From assembly GCA_045653945.1 (NCBI GenBank), contig JAZOML010000045.1:52387-116386 (forward strand): a stretch of DNA of 64,000 nucleotides, read 5' to 3'. The stretch is from SIG673 sp045653945. GTDB taxonomy: Bacteria > Bacillota > Clostridia > Oscillospirales > CAG-272. Positions 37,996-46,523 of the stretch are shown here, in pieces (the stretch's first letter is position 1; the number at the start of each line of letters is the position of its first letter). Both the position numbers and the translations under genes were made by a program. A model generated the notes under the pieces. It was not told where the DNA came from. It did not search any database and saw only the letters and a list, made by a program, of their open reading frames with translations.

Positions 37996-39080
37996 TTATT
38001 TAAATGTTACCTCTAAGGTTGCTCCGTTTGAGTCTTTGGTATTTACGGAAATAGTTGCTTTTCCGTTTGTACGATATCCTTGCCTTAATAGTATTCATAG
38101 CAGTAATCAAGTGCATATACAATATCTGCAAGAAGCTCCTCGTTATGATAGTAGTCGCTGCCGTGCAGACCGTAGCCGTAAGCGAGCTTTTTGATTTCGT
38201 TGTATATTGGTAAAACGCTTGCACCGTTTACCTCGTATTCCTGACCGTCGGTAACGTCAGTCGCTTTTGCGGACATACCGAAAAGGGTGTGGATTTCATT
38301 TTTGCCTGTTTTTGACTTTGTATCCTTGAAGCTCTCCCAAGCAGCTTTGCACTCCTCGTTTACAGTGTCAAGCTTTACCTTGTGCTCTGCACTTGCTCCG
38401 ACTGTCTTCCCCATAAGGTAGTCCTTGTAGGAGGAGGTTATTTTTTTGTAAATGGAAACGTCGTTTGTATTAATTTCCTCGGGCACAGTAATATCGTAGA
38501 CTGGGAGCGTTGCGGAGATTTCCGAAATGTAGACTGTAGTATCTTTACCGCTTGATTTACTTATAATTATATCGCTGACAGACGGCCAAGGGTTGACTAC
38601 GTTAAAGGCGTCTTTTTCGATATAGAAGGTTTTCCAGCCCGTAAAGTTTATGGTGATTGTCGGAGTTGCTCTCCAACCAACCATTCTTATTGATAACTCG
38701 GTGTTGGTAGCCGCCTCACTGTATACCGAAAAGGTGATATAGTAATATTCCGAAAGGTCAGTTTCGGGGTTTTCTAAGGTGAGGGTTATGGGCTGAAATC
38801 TCGTTTCGTAGCGATATCCTACCTTACCGTCCTTGGTTTCAAGATATGTTCCGATATTGGAGTTGACCGACTTGAAGCTCTCTGAGGCAAAATCGGTGAG
38901 AAGCAGGGTTTTGTATTCTTTAAAAGAAGATTTTATGTATTTATCGTTTTTCTGCTCTTGATTGTTACCGTTTTCTTCACCGTTATCAGGAGGTAATGGC
39001 TCGTCCGAGCAGGCAACCGCAAACGGAAGCAACATTGTAAATATAAGCAAAAGTGATAAAATACGGATAATTCTTTTCAT
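37996..39080 (-). pseudogene. Polysaccharide lyase family 8 lipoprotein (copy 3), internal deletion
   Basis: An intact start (ATG 39080, lipobox FAVACS) and N-terminal ~331 residues align with copies 1 and 2 up to ALDYCYEYY, just before the catalytic NWW segment, then hit a stop at 38085. Right behind, in another frame (38076-37996), is ATISVNTKDSNGATLEVTFK followed by TAA. It matches the last ~20 residues of the other two copies (VNVKDSLGKTFNLTVK and VNCKDSLGQTFTLTVK). So roughly 2 kb covering the whole catalytic domain has been deleted, with a frame shift at the junction. The truncated product could still be secreted as a binding-domain lipoprotein. Confidence 0.85.
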
Positions 39081-39117
39081 ATGTGGATTCCTAAAAATTA
39101 AATATAAATATAATTTA

Positions 39118-39146
39118 ATAATAACTCAAAGATACATAATTGTCAA
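39118..39146 (-). promoter_or_regulatory. Sigma-A promoter of PL8 copy 3 (and possibly copy 2)
   Basis: Minus strand TTGACA (39146-39141), 17-nt spacer, TATTAT (39123-39118), about 38 nt before the start codon. No comparable promoter precedes copy 2, so copy 2 may rely on this one. Confidence 0.75.
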
Positions 39147-39315
39147 TTATAAATATAAATATTTACATTGTAAAAAAGGTTTTTTGTATATTGAGCCAAA
39201 TGCCCTCTGATTTTTTTAGGCAAAATAACAGTATAAATTGTCCTTTTTAAAGTACATTAAAAGTGTTATCATCTAATCACAGAAAAGCCAACTGTGTAAA
39301 ACGGAGGAAAAAACA

Positions 39316-39561
39316 ATGGATAAAATGAGCAAGAAAATGTATAAAATTTTGGCAAGAGATATGCGCTGTGATCAAATAAAACAGGATAGAAAATCGGAAA
39401 TGCAGGGCGAATATAAGCTTGCGCTTAAAGGTGTCCTAAGTACTGCTCTGCTTGTTTTTGCGGCAGTGTTTGGCGGACTTATTTCGACACTTCCTACGGG
39501 CGCGGCGTTTGTAATTGTGTTTGCGTATATTTGTGTACAACTTGCAATTTGGCTTGGCTAA
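39316..39561 (+). CDS. Small membrane protein, unknown
   Basis: 81 aa with GGAGG nine nt before the ATG. A basic, amphipathic N-terminal half (MDKMSKKMYKILARDM, CDQIKQDRKSEM) is followed by two hydrophobic helices (about residues 37-57 and 61-80) ending right at the C-terminus. I do not recognise the family. Confidence 0.65.
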   Translation: MDKMSKKMYKILARDMRCDQIKQDRKSEMQGEYKLALKGVLSTALLVFAAVFGGLISTLPTGAAFVIVFAYICVQLAIWLG

Positions 39562-39592
39562 AAAATATTTTTAAAAATTTTCGGTTTACCTA

Positions 39593-39621
39593 TTGACAAA
39601 CTAAAAAGGTTGTGCTATAAT
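39593..39621 (+). promoter_or_regulatory. Consensus sigma-A promoter of the tRNA-Leu gene
   Basis: TTGACA (39593-39598), 17-nt spacer, TATAAT (39616-39621), 14 nt before the mature tRNA: a perfect consensus as expected for a stable RNA. Confidence 0.92.
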
Positions 39622-39634
39622 AACGGAGTCAGTT

Positions 39635-39719
39635 GCGGAAGTGGCGGAACTGGCAGACGCGCACGTTTGAGGGGCGTGTGATTTATTTCGTACGGGTTCA
39701 AGTCCCGTTTTCCGCACCA
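39635..39719 (+). tRNA. tRNA-Leu (anticodon GAG), CCA encoded
   Basis: 85 nt. Acceptor GCGGAAG pairs with TTTCCGC, discriminator A, encoded CCA. Anticodon stem CACGT / GCGTG with loop TTGAGGG gives GAG at 39669-39671. A long variable arm is present, as in class II tRNAs, and the T arm is ACGGGTTCAAGTCCCGT. It reads CTC/CTT leucine codons. Confidence 0.95.
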
Positions 39720-39960
39720 AAAAAGGCGAATACCCAATCGGGTGTTCGCCTTTTTTCGCGTCTAACGGACGCCCGAACCCGTCGTTTTTGCGACAGCAAA
39801 AACTAAACGGCAAACGTTTCCTGTTTTTTGCAAAGCAAAAATGCCGTTACTTACGGCAAGGGAAACTTTGGGACGGTTGCATAGCAACCGAAACGTTCAA
39901 GTCCCGTTTTCTCGTGCGTCAAAAATCGGGTGTTCGCCTTTTTTCGCGTTCAACGGACGC
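39696..39960. repeat. Duplicated tRNA 3' end and terminator flanking a string of small hairpins
   Basis: GTTCAAGTCCCGTTTTC occurs at 39696-39712 (in the tRNA) and again at 39895-39911. The terminator's second half AATCGGGTGTTCGCC, plus TTTTTTCGCGT and a following ACGGACGC, occurs at 39736-39771 and 39924-39960. Between the copies are four perfect hairpins: 39784-39803 (GTTTTTGC/GCAAAAAC), 39825-39841 (TTTTTGC/GCAAAAA), 39843-39857 (GCCGT/ACGGC) and 39874-39890 (CGGTTGC/GCAACCG). No gene is seen in the 39720-40067 stretch. It may be a remnant of an insertion at the tRNA 3' end or a structured repeat. Confidence 0.8.
39723..39756 (+). terminator. Rho-independent terminator of the tRNA
   Basis: AAGGCGAATACCC / GGGTGTTCGCCTT stem with an AATC loop and TTTTTT tail, 4 nt after the CCA end. 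Confidence 0.92.
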
Positions 39961-40006
39961 AGAATTCGTCGCTTTAAAAGCAGAATTTTTTGTTTTTGAA
40001 AAAACA

Positions 40007-40035
40007 TTGCAAAAATATTCAGTATGTGATATAAT
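40007..40035 (+). promoter_or_regulatory. Sigma-A promoter for the gene at 40068
   Basis: TTGCAA (40007-40012), 17-nt spacer, TATAAT (40030-40035). Confidence 0.8.
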
Positions 40036-40067
40036 TACAGTAAAGCAAACTTTTTGGAGGGATTTTT

Positions 40068-40622
40068 ATGAGTATTCACTATTCACGTCCGGCGGAAAGG
40101 TTTTTAAGCCCGCTTGGCGGCGGACTTGGCGGAGAAACGCTTGAAAAGTTTAGTAATATTTTTTATAAGCTGCTTGACGATTTTGATGAACTCGGAATGT
40201 TTGATGAACGCAGGCTTATTCAAACCGACCCCGATGACTATTGGCGATATATAGTAACCGGGCGCTTTGGCTCTGACGAGGGTATAAAAAATAGGATTGC
40301 GGAGATAGTCGGACGCTTTAAGCAAATAAACGAGGACTGTAAGTATTTCCGCAAGGTCGACTTTTTTATCGAACCCGAGGACGCAGTTTCCTCATATTTT
40401 ATGCGTGATGCTATGATGATTTTTCTAACCGATGATTTATCAAGGCAGGTAGATAATAAGCGAGACGTTATTTATGCGGAATTTAAGGCAACAAAGGAAA
40501 GTCCTACTTTGAAAAATATAGTAGGCGAAGAAAAATACGAAAAGGTGATAAAGCCTTATCGAGGAAAACCTTTTGCAAACGCTAAAAAGAGATGGGAATT
40601 GCCAAAACACTTGCAAGGATAA
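40068..40622 (+). CDS. Hypothetical soluble protein
   Basis: 184 aa with TTTTGGAGGG before the ATG and its own promoter and terminator. Charged, mostly helical, no signal peptide or membrane segment. Begins MSIHYSRPAERFLSPLGGGLG. No family recognised; single-gene unit. Confidence 0.7.
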   Translation: MSIHYSRPAERFLSPLGGGLGGETLEKFSNIFYKLLDDFDELGMFDERRLIQTDPDDYWRYIVTGRFGSDEGIKNRIAEIVGRFKQINEDCKYFRKVDFFIEPEDAVSSYFMRDAMMIFLTDDLSRQVDNKRDVIYAEFKATKESPTLKNIVGEEKYEKVIKPYRGKPFANAKKRWELPKHLQG

Positions 40623-40625
40623 ATA

Positions 40626-40656
40626 AAACACCCAACCGAATTGGTTGGGTGTTTTT
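40626..40656 (+). terminator. Rho-independent terminator
   Basis: AACACCCAACC / GGTTGGGTGTT stem with GAATT loop and TTTT tail; also A-rich on the left, so it may serve the convergent DUF815 gene. Confidence 0.92.
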
Positions 40657-40694
40657 TGTCAATAAAAATCTTATATTTAGTTGTAAATAGCAAT

Positions 40695-41873
40695 TTATTT
40701 CTTGTTGCTAAGTGAAAGTATATATTGGTGTGCCGCGCGTCCGGAGTATCCGCCGTGCTTGACTGCCCACGCATTTGCACCTGCAATAAGCTCGTCCTGA
40801 GGTATGTGCGGATGCTCGGTTTCCGCAAGGAAAAGCACCATATCCATATATTCCTGTTTATCAGGCTTTGCGTAATAAATTTGGAGTCCGAAACGCTCTG
40901 AAAGAGAAATTTGCTCACTTGTCGTTTCGGCTCGGTGGATATCGCCGCCGCCCTCACGGTCCTCAAAGGTTTCCTTGACGAGATGTCTGCGGTTGGAGGT
41001 CGCATAGATGAGTATATTTTCGGGACGCTCCGCAACGCCGCCCTCGATAATTGCCTTTAAGTATTTGTATTCCGTTTCAAAATTTTCAAAAGAGAGGTCG
41101 TCAAGATACAAAATAAACTTGTATGCACGCAAACTGAGGTCGCTTATAATATCGGGAAGATATGCAAACTGATGCTTTTGAACACCGATTATACGGAGTC
41201 CTCTTTTTTCGTATTTAGGAAGCAGTGCCTTGACTGCGGTTGACTTACCCGTACCGCTGTCGCCGTAGAGAAGCACGTTGTTTGCGTTTTTACCTGCCAA
41301 AAAAGCCTCGGTATTAGCTTGAAGCTGCTTTTTTTGGCGCTCGTAGCCGAAAATGTCGTTAAAAGAAACGTCGGAGTAGGAAAGAACGGGTTTGAGCGTT
41401 CCCTTTTCGGTTACAATAAAGCCGCGATAGAGCGCAAAGCTACCGCTTCCGTTTGTACGGTAGAAGTCCTTGAGAGCTGCGAGAAGCTCCTCGGCGGTCT
41501 TGCATTTTACAAGCTTGTCCGAAAGCTTCATTATGATTTTACCTGCACGTGCGTCTTCGTTTTTTGTGTTTGTTACGGCGGGAGTATAATCATCAAGATC
41601 GCTGTCCTTGGTAAAGATTCCAAAGAGTGCTTTTGCGTCGGCGAGTGCGAGCTTTTCTATGGTTGCATCAGCTCTGCCCTTTTTCTCGCAGGCAAGAGAA
41701 AAGAGATTTTCCTCACTTGCCAGCAGGTATGCGCCGTAGTGTGCACAAAGATTTCCCTTGAGCGAAAATTTTTCCGCCGCCGATACCATATCGTAAAGTA
41801 GGTTATCGTCTATTTTTCTATCCTTAAGGAGGCTGAGCGCCTCTGTTTTTTTAGTTTTTCCAAAGAGTAACAT
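40695..41873 (-). CDS. DUF815-family AAA ATPase
   Basis: 392 aa. The N-terminal helical part (1-170) is followed by the ATPase: FNDIFGYERQKKQLQANTEAFL, Walker A GDSGTGKST, Walker B FILYLDDLSFE, and IYATSNRRHLVKETF with a GGGDIH loop, all typical of DUF815. The role of the family is not established. Third gene of a cwlD-radA-DUF815 unit with 26 nt between it and radA. Confidence 0.88.
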   Translation of the reverse strand: MLLFGKTKKTEALSLLKDRKIDDNLLYDMVSAAEKFSLKGNLCAHYGAYLLASEENLFSLACEKKGRADATIEKLALADAKALFGIFTKDSDLDDYTPAVTNTKNEDARAGKIIMKLSDKLVKCKTAEELLAALKDFYRTNGSGSFALYRGFIVTEKGTLKPVLSYSDVSFNDIFGYERQKKQLQANTEAFLAGKNANNVLLYGDSGTGKSTAVKALLPKYEKRGLRIIGVQKHQFAYLPDIISDLSLRAYKFILYLDDLSFENFETEYKYLKAIIEGGVAERPENILIYATSNRRHLVKETFEDREGGGDIHRAETTSEQISLSERFGLQIYYAKPDKQEYMDMVLFLAETEHPHIPQDELIAGANAWAVKHGGYSGRAAHQYILSLSNKK

Positions 41874-41899
41874 AAATTTTATCCTTAATTTTAAACTTG

Positions 41900-43285
41900 T
41901 CAGTTATCGTTTTTTTCTTCTTTTTTTGCAAAAATACCCTTTATTCTTATCGCCTCAATAAGGCTTTTTACGCCGTGTATTTCGACGCCGTCTTTTGTAA
42001 TTGCGGAACGCTTCGGTACGGCGATTTTGTTAAATCCAAGCCTTGCCGCCTCGTTAATTCTTTGTTCGGCAACCGAAACGGAACGACACTCACCTGAAAG
42101 TCCGATTTCACCAAAGCAAATAAAGTCGTCGGAGAGCGGACGGTCAAGTATTCCTGAAACGAGTGCAAGGCAAACCGCCATATCCGCCGCAGGCTCGGAA
42201 AGAGTTATACCGCCGGTTACGTTAATGTAAACGTCGTATTGAGAGAAGTGAAGTCCGAGTCGCTTTTCCAAAACTGCAAGGAGTAAGCACATTCTGTTGT
42301 AGTCCATACCGTTTGCAGTGCGCTTAGGCGAAGGGTAGACGGTAGGGGTAACGAGTGCTTGAATTTCGGTAATAATCGGGCGAGTGCCTTCCATTACGCA
42401 TACCGCACAGCTTCCCGAAACGCCCTTTGGTCGCTCTTTTAACATAGCCTCGGAGGGGTTTGGTACTTGCAAGAGTCCTTTTTCTGTCATTTCGAAAACG
42501 CCGATTTCGTTTGTTGAACCGAAACGGTTTTTGACGGCTCTTATGATTCGGTAGGAGTGTTGCTTTTCGCCCTCGAAATACAACACTGCGTCAACCATAT
42601 GCTCAAGCACCTTGGGTCCTGCTATACCGCCCTCCTTGTTGACGTGTCCGACGAGAATAAGAGAAAATCCTTCCGCCTTTGCTTTGTTGATAAAAAGCAT
42701 AGATGACTCACGCACTTGCGTAACACTTCCGGGAGAAGATGATGAGATATCAGCAAAAACCGTCTGTATAGAGTCGATTATAACCACATTTGGTCTAACC
42801 TCGTCAATTTCGGCTAAGATATTAGAGGCGTTGGTTTCATTTAAAATAAAAAGCTCACTTGCGGCTACACCGAGTCGCTTTGCTCGTAATTTAAGCTGGG
42901 AACCGCTTTCCTCACCTGAAACGTAAAGCACTGTTTCGTCGTTTCCGATAGCGCCGCAAAGCTGCATAAGAAGTGTGGATTTACCGATACCCGGCTCACC
43001 CGAAAGTAACACTGCCGAGCCGCTTACAAGTCCGCCGCCAAGCACTCGGTCAAACTCTTGCATACCGCTGCCAAGACGCAGATAGTCGGGCATATCAAGA
43101 GCATCGAGCTTTGAGGACCTTGCGCGGAGAAGATTTTGTGTGGGTGTAATTCCTTTTACCCTTTCTGTGGGTACAAAGACCTCTTCAAGGGTGTTGAACT
43201 CACCGCAGGACGGACATTTTCCGTACCACTTTGCGTTTTTATATCCACACTCGGAGCAAACGAAGGTGCTTTTTTCCGATTTCAT
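41900..43285 (-). CDS. radA: DNA repair protein RadA
   Basis: 461 aa. Start at 43285 (MKSEKSTFVCSECG) with AAAGGAAA upstream. C4 zinc finger (CSECGYKNAKWYGKCPSCGEF), Walker A GEPGIGKST, the RadA motif KNRFGSTNEIGVFEM and a C-terminal Lon-like domain. A DnaB-like, RecA-stimulating branch-migration helicase. Standard length. Lies between cwlD and DUF815. Confidence 0.96.
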   Translation of the reverse strand: MKSEKSTFVCSECGYKNAKWYGKCPSCGEFNTLEEVFVPTERVKGITPTQNLLRARSSKLDALDMPDYLRLGSGMQEFDRVLGGGLVSGSAVLLSGEPGIGKSTLLMQLCGAIGNDETVLYVSGEESGSQLKLRAKRLGVAASELFILNETNASNILAEIDEVRPNVVIIDSIQTVFADISSSSPGSVTQVRESSMLFINKAKAEGFSLILVGHVNKEGGIAGPKVLEHMVDAVLYFEGEKQHSYRIIRAVKNRFGSTNEIGVFEMTEKGLLQVPNPSEAMLKERPKGVSGSCAVCVMEGTRPIITEIQALVTPTVYPSPKRTANGMDYNRMCLLLAVLEKRLGLHFSQYDVYINVTGGITLSEPAADMAVCLALVSGILDRPLSDDFICFGEIGLSGECRSVSVAEQRINEAARLGFNKIAVPKRSAITKDGVEIHGVKSLIEAIRIKGIFAKKEEKNDN

Positions 43286-43304
43286 TTTTGTTTTTTCCTT
43301 TACT

Positions 43305-44015
43305 TTAAATTTCGTGTGCGGCATCAATGCCGCTGAATATAACGAGCGCAAGCTTTTTTTGATAGCTTTCGGCTTTTAAATTTTGCAGCTCGGATTCATT
43401 AGATAAAAAACCGCACTCAACGAGAATTGCAGGAGCGCAGGCTCTATGCAAAAGATAGATAGAGGAATCGGCTTTTTTGATTTTACGGTGATTGTCCGGC
43501 ATAATAGCAAGGCTGGATTTTTGTACAAGCTCTGCGGCTTGCTTTGCTACGTCGCTGTCGCTGTGATAGACCTGCATACCCTTACACGAGCTTTGTGGAA
43601 ATTTGTTGCAATGGATGCTGACTGTTATTGCGTCGGGATGCTCAGAGGCAATTTCCAACCGTCGCCTCAAATCCCGCATCTTTGCGCTGCCCTTACCGTC
43701 GTTCGTATCAAGCATAACGTCATTTTCACGAGTTAATATTACGTTGTAGCCCGATGCTCTCATAAGTGCTCCGAGCGTAAGCGAAATTTTTAAATTTATA
43801 TCCTTTTCGGCAGTGCCGTCAGGCGCTACCGCACCGCCGTCCATACCGCCGTGTCCTGCATCAATTATAACCGTGCGTACAGGGGCGCTTACGGTAGGGA
43901 GTCCCTCGCTTTCAGACGTGCCAAAAAATATAACCTGCGAAAAAACAATACATATAAAAAGCAGCACTGCGCCAATAAACGCAAATGCCGAGCCTATTGC
44001 CTGCCTTGTGCTCAT
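43305..44015 (-). CDS. cwlD: N-acetylmuramoyl-L-alanine amidase, CwlD-like
   Basis: 236 aa, AGGCGGTG before the ATG. One N-terminal membrane or signal segment (about residues 9-31), then an Amidase_3 domain: VIIDAGHGGMDGGA (zinc His), AEKDINLKISLTLG (zinc Glu), AITVSIHCN (zinc His) and ILVECGFLSN (catalytic Glu). In spore formers CwlD begins muramic-lactam formation in the cortex. Presence of spoVA genes in the window supports this reading, though a vegetative amidase is possible. Confidence 0.85.
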   Translation of the reverse strand: MSTRQAIGSAFAFIGAVLLFICIVFSQVIFFGTSESEGLPTVSAPVRTVIIDAGHGGMDGGAVAPDGTAEKDINLKISLTLGALMRASGYNVILTRENDVMLDTNDGKGSAKMRDLRRRLEIASEHPDAITVSIHCNKFPQSSCKGMQVYHSDSDVAKQAAELVQKSSLAIMPDNHRKIKKADSSIYLLHRACAPAILVECGFLSNESELQNLKAESYQKKLALVIFSGIDAAHEI

Positions 44016-44074
44016 AAATACACCGCCTAAAATAATTTTATTAAAAATTATTCAGACAAATGCTTTTTTATGCA

Positions 44075-44102
44075 AAAATCGACGCCGAAAACGGCGTCGA
44101 TT
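44075..44102 (-). terminator. Rho-independent terminator for the minus-strand gene at 44130
   Basis: AATCGACGCCG / CGGCGTCGATT stem with a 4-nt loop; T-run on the minus strand side (TTTTTGC). Confidence 0.85.
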
Positions 44103-44129
44103 GGATAATTTAATTTAGTTTCAGCCGTC

Positions 44130-44759
44130 TTATCTTTTTTTAGTGTCCTTGGGGGCAGAGGTGAAAACGCCGAGCATTTCATACGTACCAAAGAAATAAC
44201 CAAGTCCGCAAACAATGATTGTGGGAACGGTTATTATCATTAAATAGAACGGATTTACATCAAGTCCCGTTACGTCGCCGATACCGGTATACATAGAATT
44301 TAAGAAGATACCGATTATTTGCGCAATTCCGTACATATTAGCCGCCCACTCGGGAGTAGCGTAGTTTCCGTTTGCATCAATCGCTGTTTTGTCGATACAA
44401 AAGAAACCGATAATTGAAAATACGCATAAAAGTAAATTCGGGATACTTGCAATCAGTGAGATTTTTGCGCCCTTGAAGCAGTCGCGCTTCAGCCTGCCGC
44501 CGTCAATTCTGATTTTATCCTTTGCGCCGTTATCCCAAAACATAACGTAAAGCAAAATAAGATAAAAAACTGCGGAAAAGATGCTTAATCCTAAAATCAA
44601 CGGTGTGCTTTCCGAGGTTGCGGATGCGCTATACAGTAGAAAACCGAAAACCGTCAGTCCGAATTGGTGTATCAGTACTTTTATTATAGTGCCTGAATTG
44701 TCCGTTAAAAATCTCATTAAAGCGGAAAATGGTGAAATTTTGTTTTCGCCGTTTGTCAT
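44130..44759 (-). CDS. Polytopic membrane protein, unknown
   Basis: 209 aa, AGAAAGG before the ATG. About four to five hydrophobic segments (around 24-45, 53-77, 98-118, 140-155, 172-190), with a basic loop (KDKIRIDGGRLKRD) between. No motif recognised. Single-gene unit. Confidence 0.7.
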   Translation of the reverse strand: MTNGENKISPFSALMRFLTDNSGTIIKVLIHQFGLTVFGFLLYSASATSESTPLILGLSIFSAVFYLILLYVMFWDNGAKDKIRIDGGRLKRDCFKGAKISLIASIPNLLLCVFSIIGFFCIDKTAIDANGNYATPEWAANMYGIAQIIGIFLNSMYTGIGDVTGLDVNPFYLMIITVPTIIVCGLGYFFGTYEMLGVFTSAPKDTKKR

Positions 44760-44928
44760 TAAGTCGCTTAGCCTTTCTAAAAAAAGATTTCTTAAGAATA
44801 TTTTACTATCAAAAAATTAACAAATAAAGCATTTCTATTAAAGTTTACATTTTATTTATTAAAACACCTAAATCTTTGTCTTTTTTATCCTTTACACTAT
44901 GTGTAAGATAAAAATTCAAGGAGTATTT

Positions 44929-46059
44929 ATGACCTATACTTACGTTGCGACCTGCCTTTTCGGACTTGAAAAATTCGTTGGCGAGGAAATTGACGCACTC
45001 GGATACAAAAGAATAGAAACTATTGACGGAAGAGTTACCTTTGAGGGCGATGTTTGTGCTATTGCAAGATGTAATATGTGGCTTCGATGTGCTGAGAGAG
45101 TATATATAAAAATGGGGGAATTTCCTGCGCGCACCTTTACAGAGCTTTTTGATGGCACAAGAGCGCTGCCTTGGGAAATGTGGATAGGCAGGGACGATGC
45201 CTTTCCCGTTAAAGGACACTCGGTCAGAAGCGCTCTTACAAGTATACCTGATTGCCAATCAATAGTTAAAAAGGCGGTAGTTGATCGCCTAAGCGACGAA
45301 TACGGAGTTACGTGGTTTTGTGAGGAGGGCTCAAAATACCAAATAGACTTCTTTATAATGAACGATAAGGCAACGCTTATGATAGATACCAGCGGTGCGC
45401 CGCTTTATAAAAGAGGCTACCGAGTTGCAACGGGGGATGCACCACTGCGTGAAACCCTTGCCTGCGCCGTTGCAAAGGTGTCAAGACCGCGCGAGGATAT
45501 ACTGTTTTGGGATCCGTTTTGCGGCTCGGGTACAATACCCACCGAGGCGGCGCTGCTTATGACAAATACCGCACCCGGAATACTTCGCTCCTTTGCCGCC
45601 GAGGACTTTTACGATATTGACCCAAAGGTTTGGAAGGATGCAAGGGAGGAAGCGAAATCCCTGCAAAAAACCAGCGTAAAATTTCAGGCTTACGCCTCGG
45701 ATATAGACCCGAAAATGATAGAGGCGGCAAATGCCAACCTCAAAAAAGCAGGAGTTGATAGCTACGTCAAAACCTTTGTAAAGGACGCCCGTGAAATAGC
45801 CGCAGGCGGTATGAAGGGTAGCATTATCAGTAATCCACCCTACGGTGAGCGCCTGATGAACCCCTACCAAGTCAAAAAACTGTACGGTGAAATAGGAAAA
45901 GCCTTTGATAAGCTTACAAATTGGCAAATTTATATCTTGACCTCAATGGAAGGCTTTGAGCATTTCTACGGCAAAAAGGCAGATAAGGTGCGTAAGCTCT
46001 ATAACGGTATGCTCAAATGTAACCTTTATCAGTACTATAAGCCAAAGGGTAAAAATTAA
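44929..46059 (+). CDS. THUMP-domain 23S rRNA guanine methyltransferase (RlmL/YpsC-like)
   Basis: 376 aa. The ATG at 44929 follows AAGGAG by 5 nt; an upstream in-frame ATG at 44899 has no ribosome site. N-terminal THUMP-type region (TYVATCLFGLEKFVGEEI...), then the methyltransferase: DPFCGSGTIPTEAALL (SAM site) and NPPYGERL (catalytic NPPY), ending near KCNLYQYYKPKGK. It corresponds to the RlmL N-terminal half/YpsC group that modifies 23S rRNA guanine N2. Upstream TTACAC-TAT-GTGTAA (44892-44906) is an inverted repeat that might be regulatory. Confidence 0.88.
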   Translation: MTYTYVATCLFGLEKFVGEEIDALGYKRIETIDGRVTFEGDVCAIARCNMWLRCAERVYIKMGEFPARTFTELFDGTRALPWEMWIGRDDAFPVKGHSVRSALTSIPDCQSIVKKAVVDRLSDEYGVTWFCEEGSKYQIDFFIMNDKATLMIDTSGAPLYKRGYRVATGDAPLRETLACAVAKVSRPREDILFWDPFCGSGTIPTEAALLMTNTAPGILRSFAAEDFYDIDPKVWKDAREEAKSLQKTSVKFQAYASDIDPKMIEAANANLKKAGVDSYVKTFVKDAREIAAGGMKGSIISNPPYGERLMNPYQVKKLYGEIGKAFDKLTNWQIYILTSMEGFEHFYGKKADKVRKLYNGMLKCNLYQYYKPKGKN

Positions 46060-46085
46060 TAATTTGTAAATTTTAGACTTGTTGC

Positions 46086-46114
46086 TTGACTTTATAAATA
46101 ATAAATGATATAAT
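46086..46114 (+). promoter_or_regulatory. Sigma-A promoter of the rpsF-ssb-rpsR operon
   Basis: TTGACT (46086-46091), 17-nt spacer, TATAAT (46109-46114). Confidence 0.9.
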
Positions 46115-46119
46115 TCATA

Positions 46120-46196
46120 GGTCAGAAAGTACGCATTTGGCGTATTTTCTCCTTACTGAACCGCAATGACGGTTTGGTCAAAGTCCAAAAGGAGGT
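46120..46196 (+). promoter_or_regulatory. rpsF leader, possible S6:S18-binding RNA
   Basis: The ~80-nt leader contains AACCG-CAATGA-CGGTT (about 46158-46174) inside a longer irregular stem (TACTGAACC...GGTTTGGTC) just before the AGGAGG. Many bacteria have a leader hairpin here bound by S6:S18 for autoregulation. Assignment rests on position and the CCG-containing hairpin only. Confidence 0.4.
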
Positions 46197-46203
46197 AAAG
46201 AAT

Positions 46204-46497
46204 ATGACTAAAGTAAACGCATACGAGGTCCTCTTCATCGTTGATATGAGCAAGGGCGAAACCGAGTGCAAGGCTCTGGTTGAGAAGTTCAAGACTCTCA
46301 TCGCAGACAACGCAGAGGTTACCGCTGGTAACGAGTGGGGCAAGCGCAGACTTGCATACCCCATAAGCGATATGAACGAGGGATACTACGTTCTCGTAAA
46401 CTTCAATGCTAAGACGGATTTCCCGGCTGAGCTTGAGCGTGTTTTCGGTATCACCGAAGGCATTATGCGCTATATGGTTACTGCCGTAAATGCGTAA
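46204..46497 (+). CDS. rpsF: 30S ribosomal protein S6
   Basis: 97 aa, ATG at 46204 after AGGAGG. NAYEVLFIVDMSKGE, GNEWGKRRLAYPISDMNEGYYVLVNF and IMRYMVTAV are S6 signatures. Standard rpsF-ssb-rpsR order. Confidence 0.97.
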   Translation: MTKVNAYEVLFIVDMSKGETECKALVEKFKTLIADNAEVTAGNEWGKRRLAYPISDMNEGYYVLVNFNAKTDFPAELERVFGITEGIMRYMVTAVNA

Positions 46498-46523
46498 TTT
46501 AAGAAAAATGGAGGGAATTTAAA

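Noticed and set aside
39784..39890. A CRISPR-like array
   Set aside because: The repeated units are hairpins of different sequence, with no constant repeat or spacer length.
39895..39919. A second tRNA gene
   Set aside because: Only the T-arm and part of the acceptor strand are repeated; no D arm, anticodon arm or 5' acceptor strand.
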